DNA of 64,000 bases from Secundilactobacillus silagincola (lineage in GTDB: Bacteria; Bacillota; Bacilli; Lactobacillales; Lactobacillaceae): contig NZ_BCMJ01000005.1 in the NCBI RefSeq assembly GCF_002583405.1, positions 62,001 through 126,000 on the forward strand. Direction: 5' to 3'. The position numbers were made by a program, and so were the translations under genes. This document shows, one piece after another, positions 11,101 to 17,500 of the stretch; position 1 is the stretch's first letter, and each line of letters opens with the position of its first letter. Below the pieces are notes generated by a model, which saw nothing but the letters and a program-made list of their open reading frames with translations, was not told the DNA's origin and ran no database searches.

Positions 11101-12642
11101 ATCACCTTACCGACCACGCTTGATACCGTAGAAACCGGCCTCCGAGTGGTTTACCAGCCAATTAAAGTGTCTCTGCCAGTGAGTTACGTGGACACAGAAG
11201 GTCACGTCATTGCCAACCAACAGCGAACCAGCGGTAACTACCTAGATCAGCTCACCACTGGCACTATCGCTGAGCTTGCAACGCCAATCGACGGTTACAC
11301 CTTCGTGGAAGCACAGGACGCAACAGGCAAGCCGCTGAGTTTGCCACTAACTCTGGGGACCCTTACCGAGGGTATCAAGCTGGTCTACCGTGTAAACGAA
11401 GTGCCAACGGATATCACCGTCACCATCAACTACGTGGATCCAGCTGGCAACCACATCCAGCCGCCAACTAACATTCACGGTGGCCCAGACGACCTTCTCA
11501 CCGCGGAACAGGTCAACGTTCCTGAACTGCCGGGTTACGTCTTCGACCATTTCGAGGATAACAACGGCAATCCATTTTCGTTGCCAATTAGTTTCAGCGA
11601 CCTTGAAAATGGTGGCCTGCACGTGGTCTATCAGCCAATTAAAGTGACCGTGCCGGTTTACTACCTGGATGACAGCGGTCAGACTATTGGAATGGCTCAG
11701 CAGGTTCCAGGTAATTATCAAGATCCGTTCACTGCGGCTGACCTGACTGGGTTGCAACAAGCCATTCCTGGTTACCAGTTCTCAAATGTGCGTACAGCTA
11801 GTGGCGAGACGTTGGCTCTTCCCACCGTCCTCGGTGAATTACAAACTGGTCTTTATCTGATTTACACCGTGGACAACGCCAACGTGGTACCGCCAGAAAC
11901 ACCTGATACTACCCCACCAGCTGGCAACCCCGGTGACATCATTCCGGAGAACGTTCCGGCAAAAGTCATTTATGCTATGAAAGAAATCAGCCTGCATACC
12001 ACCGCTAACTTTACTAACGATAACATCGTCATGACCTACGTGAAGAAGCCACGGATTTACCGGCCCCGTTTCATGGTGATCGACACGGTTCGTGACAGCC
12101 AAAACCGACTGCGCTATCTGGTGCGCGACATCAATTCTAAGAGTGATACCTACGGGTTGATGGGCTACATCACTGCCGATCCCGAAGACGTCCGCAGCGC
12201 TTACTACCACATCGTGCCGACCACTATCACGGTGATCAATCCAAAGGGCATCAACGGCTATAAGAACACCGACCTGACGGGTAAAGTCACCCACTACCGT
12301 CAAGGGACGGTTCTAAAAGTCGCGCGAATCCTCAAAGATAAAACCGCGACCCGCTTCGTGCTCACCAACGGCCAAATCGTGACCGCAAGCAAGCTTCTCG
12401 TCAAGATGGGTACCATTCCGCAGCCGAAGCGTGCAACCAAGCTTAAAGCGCTCAATCGGTACGGTGATCTGGATTTAATAACCAAGCTTGAACACTTCAA
12501 GAAAGTGACGCCAAAGTCGTTCGGTATTCTCAATTGGGACTACAGCGATGGCTATAACTACCACGTGAAATCATTGAAGCGTTATCGAATCGATAATGGC
12601 TATATTACCGCCTATAGTAAACTGGTAAAGAGCAATTACTAG
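5158..12642 (+). CDS. Giant MucBP-repeat surface adhesin with LRR segment and DUF5776 C terminus
   Basis: This is a secreted 2494-residue cell-surface protein, probably a mucus- or host/matrix-binding adhesin. An N-terminal signal peptide (hydrophobic 16-30, cleavage near VKA-ST at 39) is followed by a Ser/Thr/Asp-rich region (40-195). Next come an internalin-like leucine-rich segment (about 350-436, NIELSFNQISDISG) and about 20 MucBP-type repeats of 75-80 residues (about 670-2240). Each repeat starts with a YVDxxGN-like strand and ends in a VY or LVY motif. A basic, Tyr-rich C terminus (2266-2494) resembles DUF5776 modules. There is no LPXTG motif, so attachment is probably non-covalent. The start is GTG 5158 with AAGGA nine bases upstream. 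The neighbouring amidase carries the same C-terminal module type. Confidence 0.85.
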   Translation: MINYHLNRSFKRFPSHYFYVIALVSTGLFWGHTTTVVKASTSEDSTPSTDTTSSVDQTASSTVLRTSVTTEASSTEQNTDGINNNQVIADSSSSNESNPASDVTDADPVTTTTDADDPGSTDTSSGTSTGTSTASVTLTPPGGTLPSNDGSQAVPDTDQTDDDPAGSQATASPTDITAITPDPENTTQVAPDALGVKPVGGIKLNVPIPTTGKDAITATDEYYYTIDGDINITAQLANYHRSLSDVSITPGTWQGSAYAAAIPANAVGIDPKTGKNYVDEWMPDVWFQYLLWLTEYNTQFPTWTRFRNSFSKSSLSTLTNFTVTMAQQQTSATNLAPTQVYTALVQTNSLEGLQYAQNLNTINFTVNSDVSEQVYGGDIQSKLWDISALSKINSLTSVRFLSTSIQDVSALRSNDHLANIELSFNQISDISGFQSDWIKSQPAPNPNDNRIGSSRYNGISMPLLVLKPGTTSVEVSYNVKEYDGSLVHMYPSDGSDFSTDYPETYEMYKASTADAVSENDQTIVFYNFKTPPAGDVGWLSAGYVFWEDGYPKDPSAFDVWVSIPYIISDDYGTTKVNYENLLTNGQQEEVATSTPLSGSVGDTYDISSDSNTTYPLEWLTDKYGSNYLVLNGTGNYSDYLANNGLAQAVPGAGTYTADPQNLTVLFAPTSSTVTVQHGYYDADHQFVPLSSDTTVDQSSDTSLNVADQATPITNFHYTSAEIVAADGTTTPLSNTTTVPYLTNGYQLRLLYAPDPATINFTYKDDLGNILPQSGSDTGTAVSTFSPDSKLGQIDIPDYTFDHYETSDGTPITTSMTYPELQAGLTLVYKGNTLPITVSYVDNHGNVIHITAQASGAVNAKLTSDWLSDNQLSIPDYTFDHVETTADHQTISADATINTVREGITYVYAPNSITIPIHYLNSNVNPVSIAADDSLDSPINENVTTEQITAKEVAIKYYTFKEARDNAGNLVTFPSSAATIREGINLIYDEDRVSVPISYVDPDGNPLLTSGSIDGFAAHQLTPDQIATINGYTRKQLIDQDNNLVTLPVNFGDLVGKQLTAVYEPIQVSVPVDIVNSAGTHLADFPAITGNYLDELTADMLREMAPSINGYSYSTVQDAAGNALTLPTQLGAIDPKGIKLVYTENNVLLAVHYVDPDGNPLGKDSSINGSFNQALSRNDLPISEFTGYTADTITDSSGNTITFPTTFGAVNGDIQVTYQPVRVTIPVQIVDATDKPIGKLDPIQITGNYLDQLTDAQIRVMAPSINGYTYSAVVDSTGSPLTLPTTLGAIDPAGIKLVYNENDVLLTVHYVDPAGNALSEALPLNGKFSAELNLESLQTPEITGYTAGPITDETGHPITLPTTFSTVNGDILVHYQPVQVTIPVQYVDTNNNTIAEPQQAAGNYLDTLSNLNLTNDIIGYTFKEIQDTQGNVLPASTPLGAIDPAGIKFIYTENEAKSSIKYIDAAGNELHSAGTISNQPSQQLTADEITLPAITGYTFDHFVDGNLQPITLPLKFAEIISNGIQAVYAPVQVAVTVNYVDENGKKLADPQQARGNYLDQLTADQIAGLATPISGYTFVEAQYSSGQALNLPVQFGTITATEINLVYRENTVTAPIQYVDLNGEELLPSAMINHQPSEQLSDNDIAVPAITGYTFDHFADKNNATVSLPIAMSDIVANGFKVVYKPVQVSIPVQLVDTTGKVVGNSQLLTGDYLDSLTNEIISQYTPTIDGYTFTEVQDSTGDPLTLPAQFGTIDPTGIKLVYFENQAEVTIKYVDPQGTELHQAGTISHQPSQQLTADDLTLPTISGYTFDHFADNAQQPITLPITFSEIIDNGIQVVYEPIQVTIPVQYVDDENNPIAESTQISANYLDELTPESITQLVTPIDGYTFDTVRDAHGNVLTLPIQFGAIDPAGIKLLYTEEIEGTVTTPVPVTYVDLAGNQLLPAINIEIESDQQITANRVPIPDVPGYQFTKLTDHVGNTITLPTTLDTVETGLRVVYQPIKVSLPVSYVDTEGHVIANQQRTSGNYLDQLTTGTIAELATPIDGYTFVEAQDATGKPLSLPLTLGTLTEGIKLVYRVNEVPTDITVTINYVDPAGNHIQPPTNIHGGPDDLLTAEQVNVPELPGYVFDHFEDNNGNPFSLPISFSDLENGGLHVVYQPIKVTVPVYYLDDSGQTIGMAQQVPGNYQDPFTAADLTGLQQAIPGYQFSNVRTASGETLALPTVLGELQTGLYLIYTVDNANVVPPETPDTTPPAGNPGDIIPENVPAKVIYAMKEISLHTTANFTNDNIVMTYVKKPRIYRPRFMVIDTVRDSQNRLRYLVRDINSKSDTYGLMGYITADPEDVRSAYYHIVPTTITVINPKGINGYKNTDLTGKVTHYRQGTVLKVARILKDKTATRFVLTNGQIVTASKLLVKMGTIPQPKRATKLKALNRYGDLDLITKLEHFKKVTPKSFGILNWDYSDGYNYHVKSLKRYRIDNGYITAYSKLVKSNY
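7168..11877 (+). repeat. About 20 MucBP repeats, alternating in two types
   Basis: The coding sequence here holds about 20 diverged repeats of roughly 225-240 bp. From the sixth repeat on, two types alternate. Type A has GNYLDxL after the first strand and ends near a VY(T/R)EN turn. Type B has a different second segment, often QPSQQLTAD with GYTFDHF, and ends in VYxPVQ or VYxPIK. The apparent unit of amplification is therefore an A+B pair of about 155 residues. The DNA copies are not identical, so the array is old. Confidence 0.75.
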
Positions 12643-12647
12643 AAACC

Positions 12648-12687
12648 AAAAACCGTTGCTACTTTGTTAAAAGTAACAGCGGTTTTT
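12648..12687. terminator. Bidirectional terminator between adhesin and amidase
   Basis: AAAAACCGTTGCTACTTT pairs with AAAGTAACAGCGGTTTTT around GTTA, with A and T runs outside the stem on both sides. It serves both convergent genes. Confidence 0.88.
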
Positions 12688-12699
12688 GATGTAACCGGT

Positions 12700-14916
12700 T
12701 TAAGAATTGACCGCAATGATTGTCTTCTTATTTGCGGTGATCCATTTCCCTGAGGTTAACTGAATCTTAGTAATTTGACCACTTTGTTTAATCAATTTAG
12801 CAGTTACAATCATACCCTTTTTAAGGTGTGCTTGACGTTGACTGACCTTGAAAGTAGCGTGTGGATACTCGTAAATCCCCTTAGCTGCAATCACTTTAAC
12901 TCGTTTTGGTAGAGCTTTGTAGTACAAGCCCGCGACAATTTTGGCATTAGCAGAAATGTAGCCATTTTTAACTTTGTAACGTAAGGTGCCATTCTTAGAG
13001 TATGCCACGCCTTCAACTTTAAAAGTGACCGCTTTAGTCCGTGGCTGTTTGTCGAAGTGCTGTACTCGTTTAGTTAGATTCACATCCCGATAAACATTGA
13101 TACCCGTTTTGGCATAGACGAAGCGTGGAAAATTAACCGCCTGTTTAGCTGGTTGACTAGGTTGTTTGACGGGATTATTCGACTGACTAGAGCTGTCTTG
13201 ACTGCCTTGACTGCCTTGACTGCCTTGACTGCCTTGATTATTTTGACTCGCTTGATTGCTTTGATCAGGCACAGTTGGCGTTGAAGGCTGACTTTCTGAG
13301 AAATTATTATTTGACTCATCAGCCTGTTTTTGATTGTCCAACATCTTGAACTGGCCGTTAGATTCAAATAATTTTCCTAAGGCAATCAATGTCTGATCCT
13401 GTCCCTTAGCAGCTTGGAACTGAATCCCCAAAGGCATCTTATTGGCACTCACATAGGTTGGCAAACTGATTGCTGGTTCTCCAGTCAGATTAGCCAGCTG
13501 GGTAAATGGTGTCTTGGTCAGTCCATGAAGCCAGGCATCATAGATCAGTTGCATTTGCTGAGCGCTGTCTAATGAACCAATGTGTCGTAATTTTTCAACG
13601 TATTCTGGTAAGAAAGCTGGATCATCATTGCTTGGCGCCGTGGTTGCGGTCGTCGGCGTCAGATAAATTGGATACTGTTTATGAAAATCGCTCATTTGCT
13701 GTCTGGCAGTTGCAATGGTTTGTTGAACCTGAACACCATCGGTAGCCGGGTTAAGTTTCTTGCTTGCTTCATACAAGGCATAAGTCATAATACTGCCGTC
13801 ATCTGGGCCCAAGTCACGTTTGAACTTACTCCTTGCAAATGAATTGGCTGCAAACCCATCGCTGGTACCTGATTTGTAATAGGCCATCATCAGTGCCTTG
13901 CCATCAACTGGACTATCAACCTGCTTAACATTAAAGCCTTGATCTTTAAGAAACGAAACCGCTTGCTGAACAGCATCGACAGCATCCTGGCTGACTGGCG
14001 TTCCAACGGGTGACTTAGTTGAATAAGCAATGGTTTCTTTCTTCAGATCACTAGGTGCTGGTACATCTGTCACTTTGCCGCTCAACATATTATTGAATAG
14101 CGTTTCAGTGTCCGCCATTGATTTGGTTTCGGCAAAACTAGCCATTGAGCTGGTCGCACTATCACCGGTAATCATACCAGATGTTGGTTTTAGACCAATC
14201 AAGCCTGACCATGAAGCTGGAATTCGAATCGAACCACCAGCATCATTGCCGGTTGCAATCGGTACCATATCATCCGCCACACTAGCAGCTGACCCACCCG
14301 ATGAACCACCGGGATTATCTGCCGTGTTCCAAGGGTTTGAAGCAGTCCCGTACAATTTTGATGTGGTGACATTGATCAACCCCAGTTCGGGATAATTCGT
14401 CTGACCGATGACAATGAAACCTAGACTCTGCAGCTTAGCTACAAACGGTCTGGTATAACTTGCAACCCGATCACTAGAGTATGGGAGTCCTTGCGTAGCC
14501 GGCTCACCCTTTAATTCTTGTGCTAATCCCTTGATCAAAATTGGCACACCGTAAAATGGCTGACCAGTATCCTTCATTGCATCAGCTTCACTCAAAGCTT
14601 TATCTTCTCGTAAAGTCAAAACAGCGTTTAATTGCGGGTTATCCTGCTTGATCTTTTGAACAGCTAACTTGATCAGTTGCTGCTTAGTGACCTTGTTACT
14701 ACGGACCATTGCAGCTAACTGTGACGCGGTTGAATGCTCGTACTGAGATAGTGTCAGCGTGCTTTGTGGTGCAGTAGCTGTAACAGTTGCCTGAGAACTG
14801 GTCTCAGCCCCCTGAACAATCGTCTGACCACCTAAGCCAAACATTCCCAAGGTTACCACTGTTATAAGTAACCCCTTACGTAATTGATGCTGGTTGCGCT
14901 TCCCAAACCAACCCAT
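12700..14916 (-). CDS. Secreted amidase-signature enzyme with DUF5776-type C terminus
   Basis: This is an exported hydrolase of 738 residues. A signal peptide (hydrophobic 16-30, cleavage near VQGA-ET at 37) leads into an amidase-signature domain (about 55-525). The Ser-cisSer-Lys triad is visible as K129 (PILIKG), S205 (GGSSGGS) and S229 (GGSIRIP), with the correct 24-residue spacing between the serines. A Gln/Ser/Gly linker (about 540-595) joins a basic, Tyr-rich module (595-738) like the one closing the neighbouring adhesin. The substrate could be a peptide or cell-wall amide and is unknown. ATG 14916 has GGGGATGG upstream. A cre-like palindrome lies 72 bp upstream. Confidence 0.85.
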   Translation of the reverse strand: MGWFGKRNQHQLRKGLLITVVTLGMFGLGGQTIVQGAETSSQATVTATAPQSTLTLSQYEHSTASQLAAMVRSNKVTKQQLIKLAVQKIKQDNPQLNAVLTLREDKALSEADAMKDTGQPFYGVPILIKGLAQELKGEPATQGLPYSSDRVASYTRPFVAKLQSLGFIVIGQTNYPELGLINVTTSKLYGTASNPWNTADNPGGSSGGSAASVADDMVPIATGNDAGGSIRIPASWSGLIGLKPTSGMITGDSATSSMASFAETKSMADTETLFNNMLSGKVTDVPAPSDLKKETIAYSTKSPVGTPVSQDAVDAVQQAVSFLKDQGFNVKQVDSPVDGKALMMAYYKSGTSDGFAANSFARSKFKRDLGPDDGSIMTYALYEASKKLNPATDGVQVQQTIATARQQMSDFHKQYPIYLTPTTATTAPSNDDPAFLPEYVEKLRHIGSLDSAQQMQLIYDAWLHGLTKTPFTQLANLTGEPAISLPTYVSANKMPLGIQFQAAKGQDQTLIALGKLFESNGQFKMLDNQKQADESNNNFSESQPSTPTVPDQSNQASQNNQGSQGSQGSQGSQDSSSQSNNPVKQPSQPAKQAVNFPRFVYAKTGINVYRDVNLTKRVQHFDKQPRTKAVTFKVEGVAYSKNGTLRYKVKNGYISANAKIVAGLYYKALPKRVKVIAAKGIYEYPHATFKVSQRQAHLKKGMIVTAKLIKQSGQITKIQLTSGKWITANKKTIIAVNS
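13197..13236 (-). repeat. Tandem 9-bp repeat encoding Gly-Ser-Gln linker
   Basis: The unit CTTGACTGC is present four times in tandem plus a partial copy and encodes the GSQ run in the amidase linker. Its length is a multiple of three, so copy-number slippage would keep the frame and only change linker length. Confidence 0.85.
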
Positions 14917-15270
14917 TTATCCATCCCCACTTTCAAATATATATGAAATAGTATTGCTCATTTAGACTACGCCATTTTCATAAAAAATGAAAGCGCTTTT
15001 CAAGCCCTATAAATCATAAAATTCTAATGATTATCATAAAATATTAAATATTATTAAAGCGAAATTTATGTAGAACGTGTATGGTATATTATTAATGGCT
15101 TCACAATAAAGTATATTGCCAAAATTATCAAGGCGTTTAAACTCGTTATTTCCTAATATATTTCATAAGATAAGCATTAAATATATAAACTAATGTGTTA
15201 TTTTCAATATCTATTTTTAGAATATTTTTTAATTTCCCTTTTATTTCAATTTGAAATCGTGAAATCAAAA
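14917..15270. other. AT-rich intergenic region upstream of the amidase
   Basis: I see no gene here. The region holds the amidase promoter area and, at 14988-15002, the palindrome TGAAAGCGCTTTTCA, which is a cre-like sequence with one extra base compared with the 14-bp consensus. The rest is strongly AT-rich without recognisable structure. The cupin terminator closes it on the right. Confidence 0.5.
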
Positions 15271-15300
15271 AACTCAGGCAATCAAAAGCATTGCCTGAGT
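15267..15300 (-). terminator. Terminator of the cupin gene
   Basis: ACTCAGGCAAT and ATTGCCTGAGT form a perfect 11-bp stem. On the minus strand it is followed by TTTTTT, 15 bp after the cupin stop codon. Confidence 0.9.
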
Positions 15301-15315
15301 CCTTATTACTTCAAA

Positions 15316-15615
15316 TTATTCTGCCAACACACCATGAACCACCATCACTTGACCAGCTTCATCAGGTGCTTCCAACCAATGAAATTCACCTGGCTGCATC
15401 ACAACAGCTTTGCCTGGTACCAGCGTGGTCACGTCATCATCAGTATGGAACTGGATTGATCCCTTGATTGCCACGACAGTTACAGTCATTGATGAGCGGT
15501 GACGTTTAATAGTAAAACCCTTGGGTAAAACTAACCTAACGATGGACAAATGGTGCTCTACCATCATCCTGTCAGGTCCCTCTGATACCGTTGTATCTGG
15601 TGTTAATACTTTCAT
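15316..15615 (-). CDS. Cupin-domain protein
   Basis: This is a single small cupin (99 residues) with the usual beta-barrel sequence: LPKGFTIKRHRSS, VVAIKGSIQF, PGKAVVMQPGEFHWLEAP and VMVVHG. The first motif keeps one His (RHR) and the second keeps H after GEF, so metal binding is possible but incomplete. No partner enzyme lies next to it, so the role (sensor, isomerase or storage) cannot be assigned. ATG 15613-15615 has GGAGG five bases upstream. Two direct repeats lie upstream in the likely promoter. It has its own terminator and is a monocistronic unit. Confidence 0.75.
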   Translation of the reverse strand: MKVLTPDTTVSEGPDRMMVEHHLSIVRLVLPKGFTIKRHRSSMTVTVVAIKGSIQFHTDDDVTTLVPGKAVVMQPGEFHWLEAPDEAGQVMVVHGVLAE

Positions 15616-15680
15616 GATTGCCTCCATTATCATTATGCATGTATGTAAATAGTGGCAGGAAATCTGCTACTATTATTTTT

Positions 15681-15710
15681 CGATTGAGCGTTTAATTTTT
15701 GATTGAGCGT
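15681..15710 (-). promoter_or_regulatory. Direct repeats ACGCTCAATC upstream of the cupin gene
   Basis: The sequence ACGCTCAATC (minus strand) occurs twice with a 19-bp period, flanked by A-runs, 66-95 bp upstream of the cupin start. The spacing is near two helical turns, as expected for a factor binding two half sites on one face of the DNA. No known regulator motif is recognised. Confidence 0.4.
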
Positions 15711-15754
15711 TTTTACTTTGTCGTCTTACTTCTATCTAGCCTAATCGGGCTACT

Positions 15755-15849
15755 ACAGGCAGAGACTTGCACCTAAGCCAATACCAATATAAATCCAAGC
15801 CCAGGATTTCTATCGGTATCAGCTTAGGCTCCAGTCTCTAACCGCCTGT
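15755..15849 (-). repeat. Long imperfect hairpin immediately downstream of sufB
   Basis: A 95-nt segment folds back on itself. ACAGGC pairs with GCCTGT, AGAGACT with AGTCTCT, CCTAAGC with GCTTAGG, and the 15781-15796 segment with 15804-15819 with a few mismatches, leaving an 8-nt loop. It begins nine bases after the sufB stop and has no T-run. It could be an mRNA 3'-end stabiliser or a relic of a palindromic mobile repeat. Confidence 0.6.
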
Positions 15850-15857
15850 CTTCGCAC

Positions 15858-17282
15858 CTAACCTATTGACCCTTCCATCTCAAAACTAATCAACCGGTTC
15901 AACTCAACCGCATACTCCATCGGCAGTTGTTTCGTAAATGGTTCCACGAAGCCCATGATAATCATTTCAGTCGCCTTTGATTCCGAGATTCCTCGCGACA
16001 TCAAATAATACAGCTGTTCCTCTGAAATCTTGGAGACCTTTGCTTCATGTTCCATCGCCACATTGCCGTTATAAATTTCGTTATACGGAATCGTGTTTGA
16101 CGACGACTGGTCATCCATGATGATCGTGTCACATTCAACGTGGGCCTTTGAACCATCCGACTTCTTTGTGAAGCGAACTGTCCCGCGATAATCGGTGGCA
16201 CCACCAGTTTTAGCAATTGACTTTGAGACAATTGAACTAGACGTATTCGGTGCATTGTGAATCATCCGCGCACCAGAATCTTGATGAATACCATTAGAAG
16301 CAACGGCAATCGAAAGCATCGTCCCACGGGCATTTTCACCATCTAAGTAAACGCTTGGGTACTTCATGGTCACCTTAGATCCTAAGTTACCATCGACCCA
16401 TTCCATGGTGGCGTTCTCTTGAGCTGCGGCCCGCTTCGTTTCCAAACTATAGACGTTGTCCGACCAGTTTTGAATCGTCGTGTAACGGCAGTAAGCGTCC
16501 TTTTCAACGTTCACTTCAACTACCGCAGCGTGCAAACTATCAGACGAATAGTTCGGTGCGGTACAGCCTTCCACGTAGTCCACTCTGGCGCCTTCGTCCA
16601 CAATGATCAGTGTCCGTTCAAATTGACCAGAATTCTCCGCGTTCAAACGGAAGTACGCTTGAATTGGCGTCTTAGTTTGGACACCCTTTGGCACGTAAAT
16701 AAACGAACCACCGGACCAAACAGCCCCATTCAGTGCAGCAAACTTATTGTCAGTCGGCTTAACTAACTTGCCAAACCACTTTTTGAACAACTCTGGGTAT
16801 TCACGCAACGCCGTATCGGTATCGGTAAAGATAATCCCCAGTTTTTCAAAATCGTTTCGCATGTTGTGGTAAACCACTTCAGATTCGTATTGTGCTGATG
16901 AACCCGCAAGGTAACTACGTTCAGCTTCTGGCACGCCCAAACGGTCAAAGGTCTTCTTTAGATCATCAGGGACGTCATTCCAGTCCCGGTATTTTTTATC
17001 AGTCATCTTTTGATAGTAAAGCATATTCTTTAAATCAAGCTCGCTCAAATCTGGACCATAATCCGGCATGGGCAGCTTTTTGTATGCTTCATACGATTTC
17101 AGACGATAGTCTAGCATCCATTTAGGTTCCTTTTTTTCGGCTGAAATCTTCCGAACCGTTTCTTCTGTTAGCCCACGACCTGTTGAATATGCTGGCTTGA
17201 TATCGTCGTGAAAACCGTATTCATAATCTTTATCGTTAGCAACAATGTCTGGGACATTTTGTGCGCCTGTTCCTTCTGCCAT
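15858..17282 (-). CDS. sufB: Fe-S cluster assembly scaffold SufB
   Basis: This is the scaffold subunit of the SufBCD complex, on which Fe-S clusters are built from SufS/SufU sulfur in the cytoplasm. The 474 residues match full-length SufB, including the [16 protein letters not shown] region, the beta-helix core, [22 protein letters not shown] and the C-terminal [22 protein letters not shown] 17280-17282 has AGGAG six bases upstream. In relatives it is the last gene of sufCDSUB directly after sufU; here a tnpB gene and its flanks (about 1.57 kb) separate the two. It may depend on read-through or on a promoter in the insert. Confidence 0.97.
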   Translation of the reverse strand: MAEGTGAQNVPDIVANDKDYEYGFHDDIKPAYSTGRGLTEETVRKISAEKKEPKWMLDYRLKSYEAYKKLPMPDYGPDLSELDLKNMLYYQKMTDKKYRDWNDVPDDLKKTFDRLGVPEAERSYLAGSSAQYESEVVYHNMRNDFEKLGIIFTDTDTALREYPELFKKWFGKLVKPTDNKFAALNGAVWSGGSFIYVPKGVQTKTPIQAYFRLNAENSGQFERTLIIVDEGARVDYVEGCTAPNYSSDSLHAAVVEVNVEKDAYCRYTTIQNWSDNVYSLETKRAAAQENATMEWVDGNLGSKVTMKYPSVYLDGENARGTMLSIAVASNGIHQDSGARMIHNAPNTSSSIVSKSIAKTGGATDYRGTVRFTKKSDGSKAHVECDTIIMDDQSSSNTIPYNEIYNGNVAMEHEAKVSKISEEQLYYLMSRGISESKATEMIIMGFVEPFTKQLPMEYAVELNRLISFEMEGSIG

Positions 17283-17339
17283 TTGCTACTCCTGCTACTG
17301 ATAACTTATAAAAAGTTATAGATTATTCTTGCTTCTCCC

Positions 17340-17500
17340 TATCCTGCCTCGTATAAAACTCACTAATACAGTTGATATGATAGTCCACAAGCGTTAATTC
17401 CCGGCTAGCCACCGGTACATCCTTTGAAACCTGTTTTAGTAGGCTAATTCAAAGTTTTCAGTATCCCTGATATTCAGGGCCGCATTAATATCGCGATCTT
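17340..17500 (-). ncRNA. Candidate omega-RNA / right-end region of the TnpB element
   Basis: In IS200/IS605-type elements the guide (omega) RNA covers the 3' end of tnpB and the right end of the element. Here the sequence just beyond the tnpB stop contains the stem CCGGTGGCTAGCCGG (17401-17415). It then runs into unstructured sequence before the sufB ribosome site. The exact boundary and guide start cannot be read from one copy. Confidence 0.3.

Noticed and set aside
7168-11877. MucBP region as a CRISPR or satellite array
   Set aside because: Repeats are coding, diverged and about 230 bp long; there are no short identical repeats with spacers. I found no CRISPR array in the window.
6986-12533. 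Several frames antisense to or out of frame with the MucBP adhesin
   Set aside because: They follow the repeat periodicity of the real gene and lack ribosome sites; they are shadows.
13080-13367. Alternative frame with a KAVKAVKAVK run in the amidase
   Set aside because: The run arises from the 9-bp repeat read in another frame.
15755-15849. Hairpin after sufB as a fourth copy of the MITE family
   Set aside because: Its arm sequences and ends do not match the TGTGACA elements.
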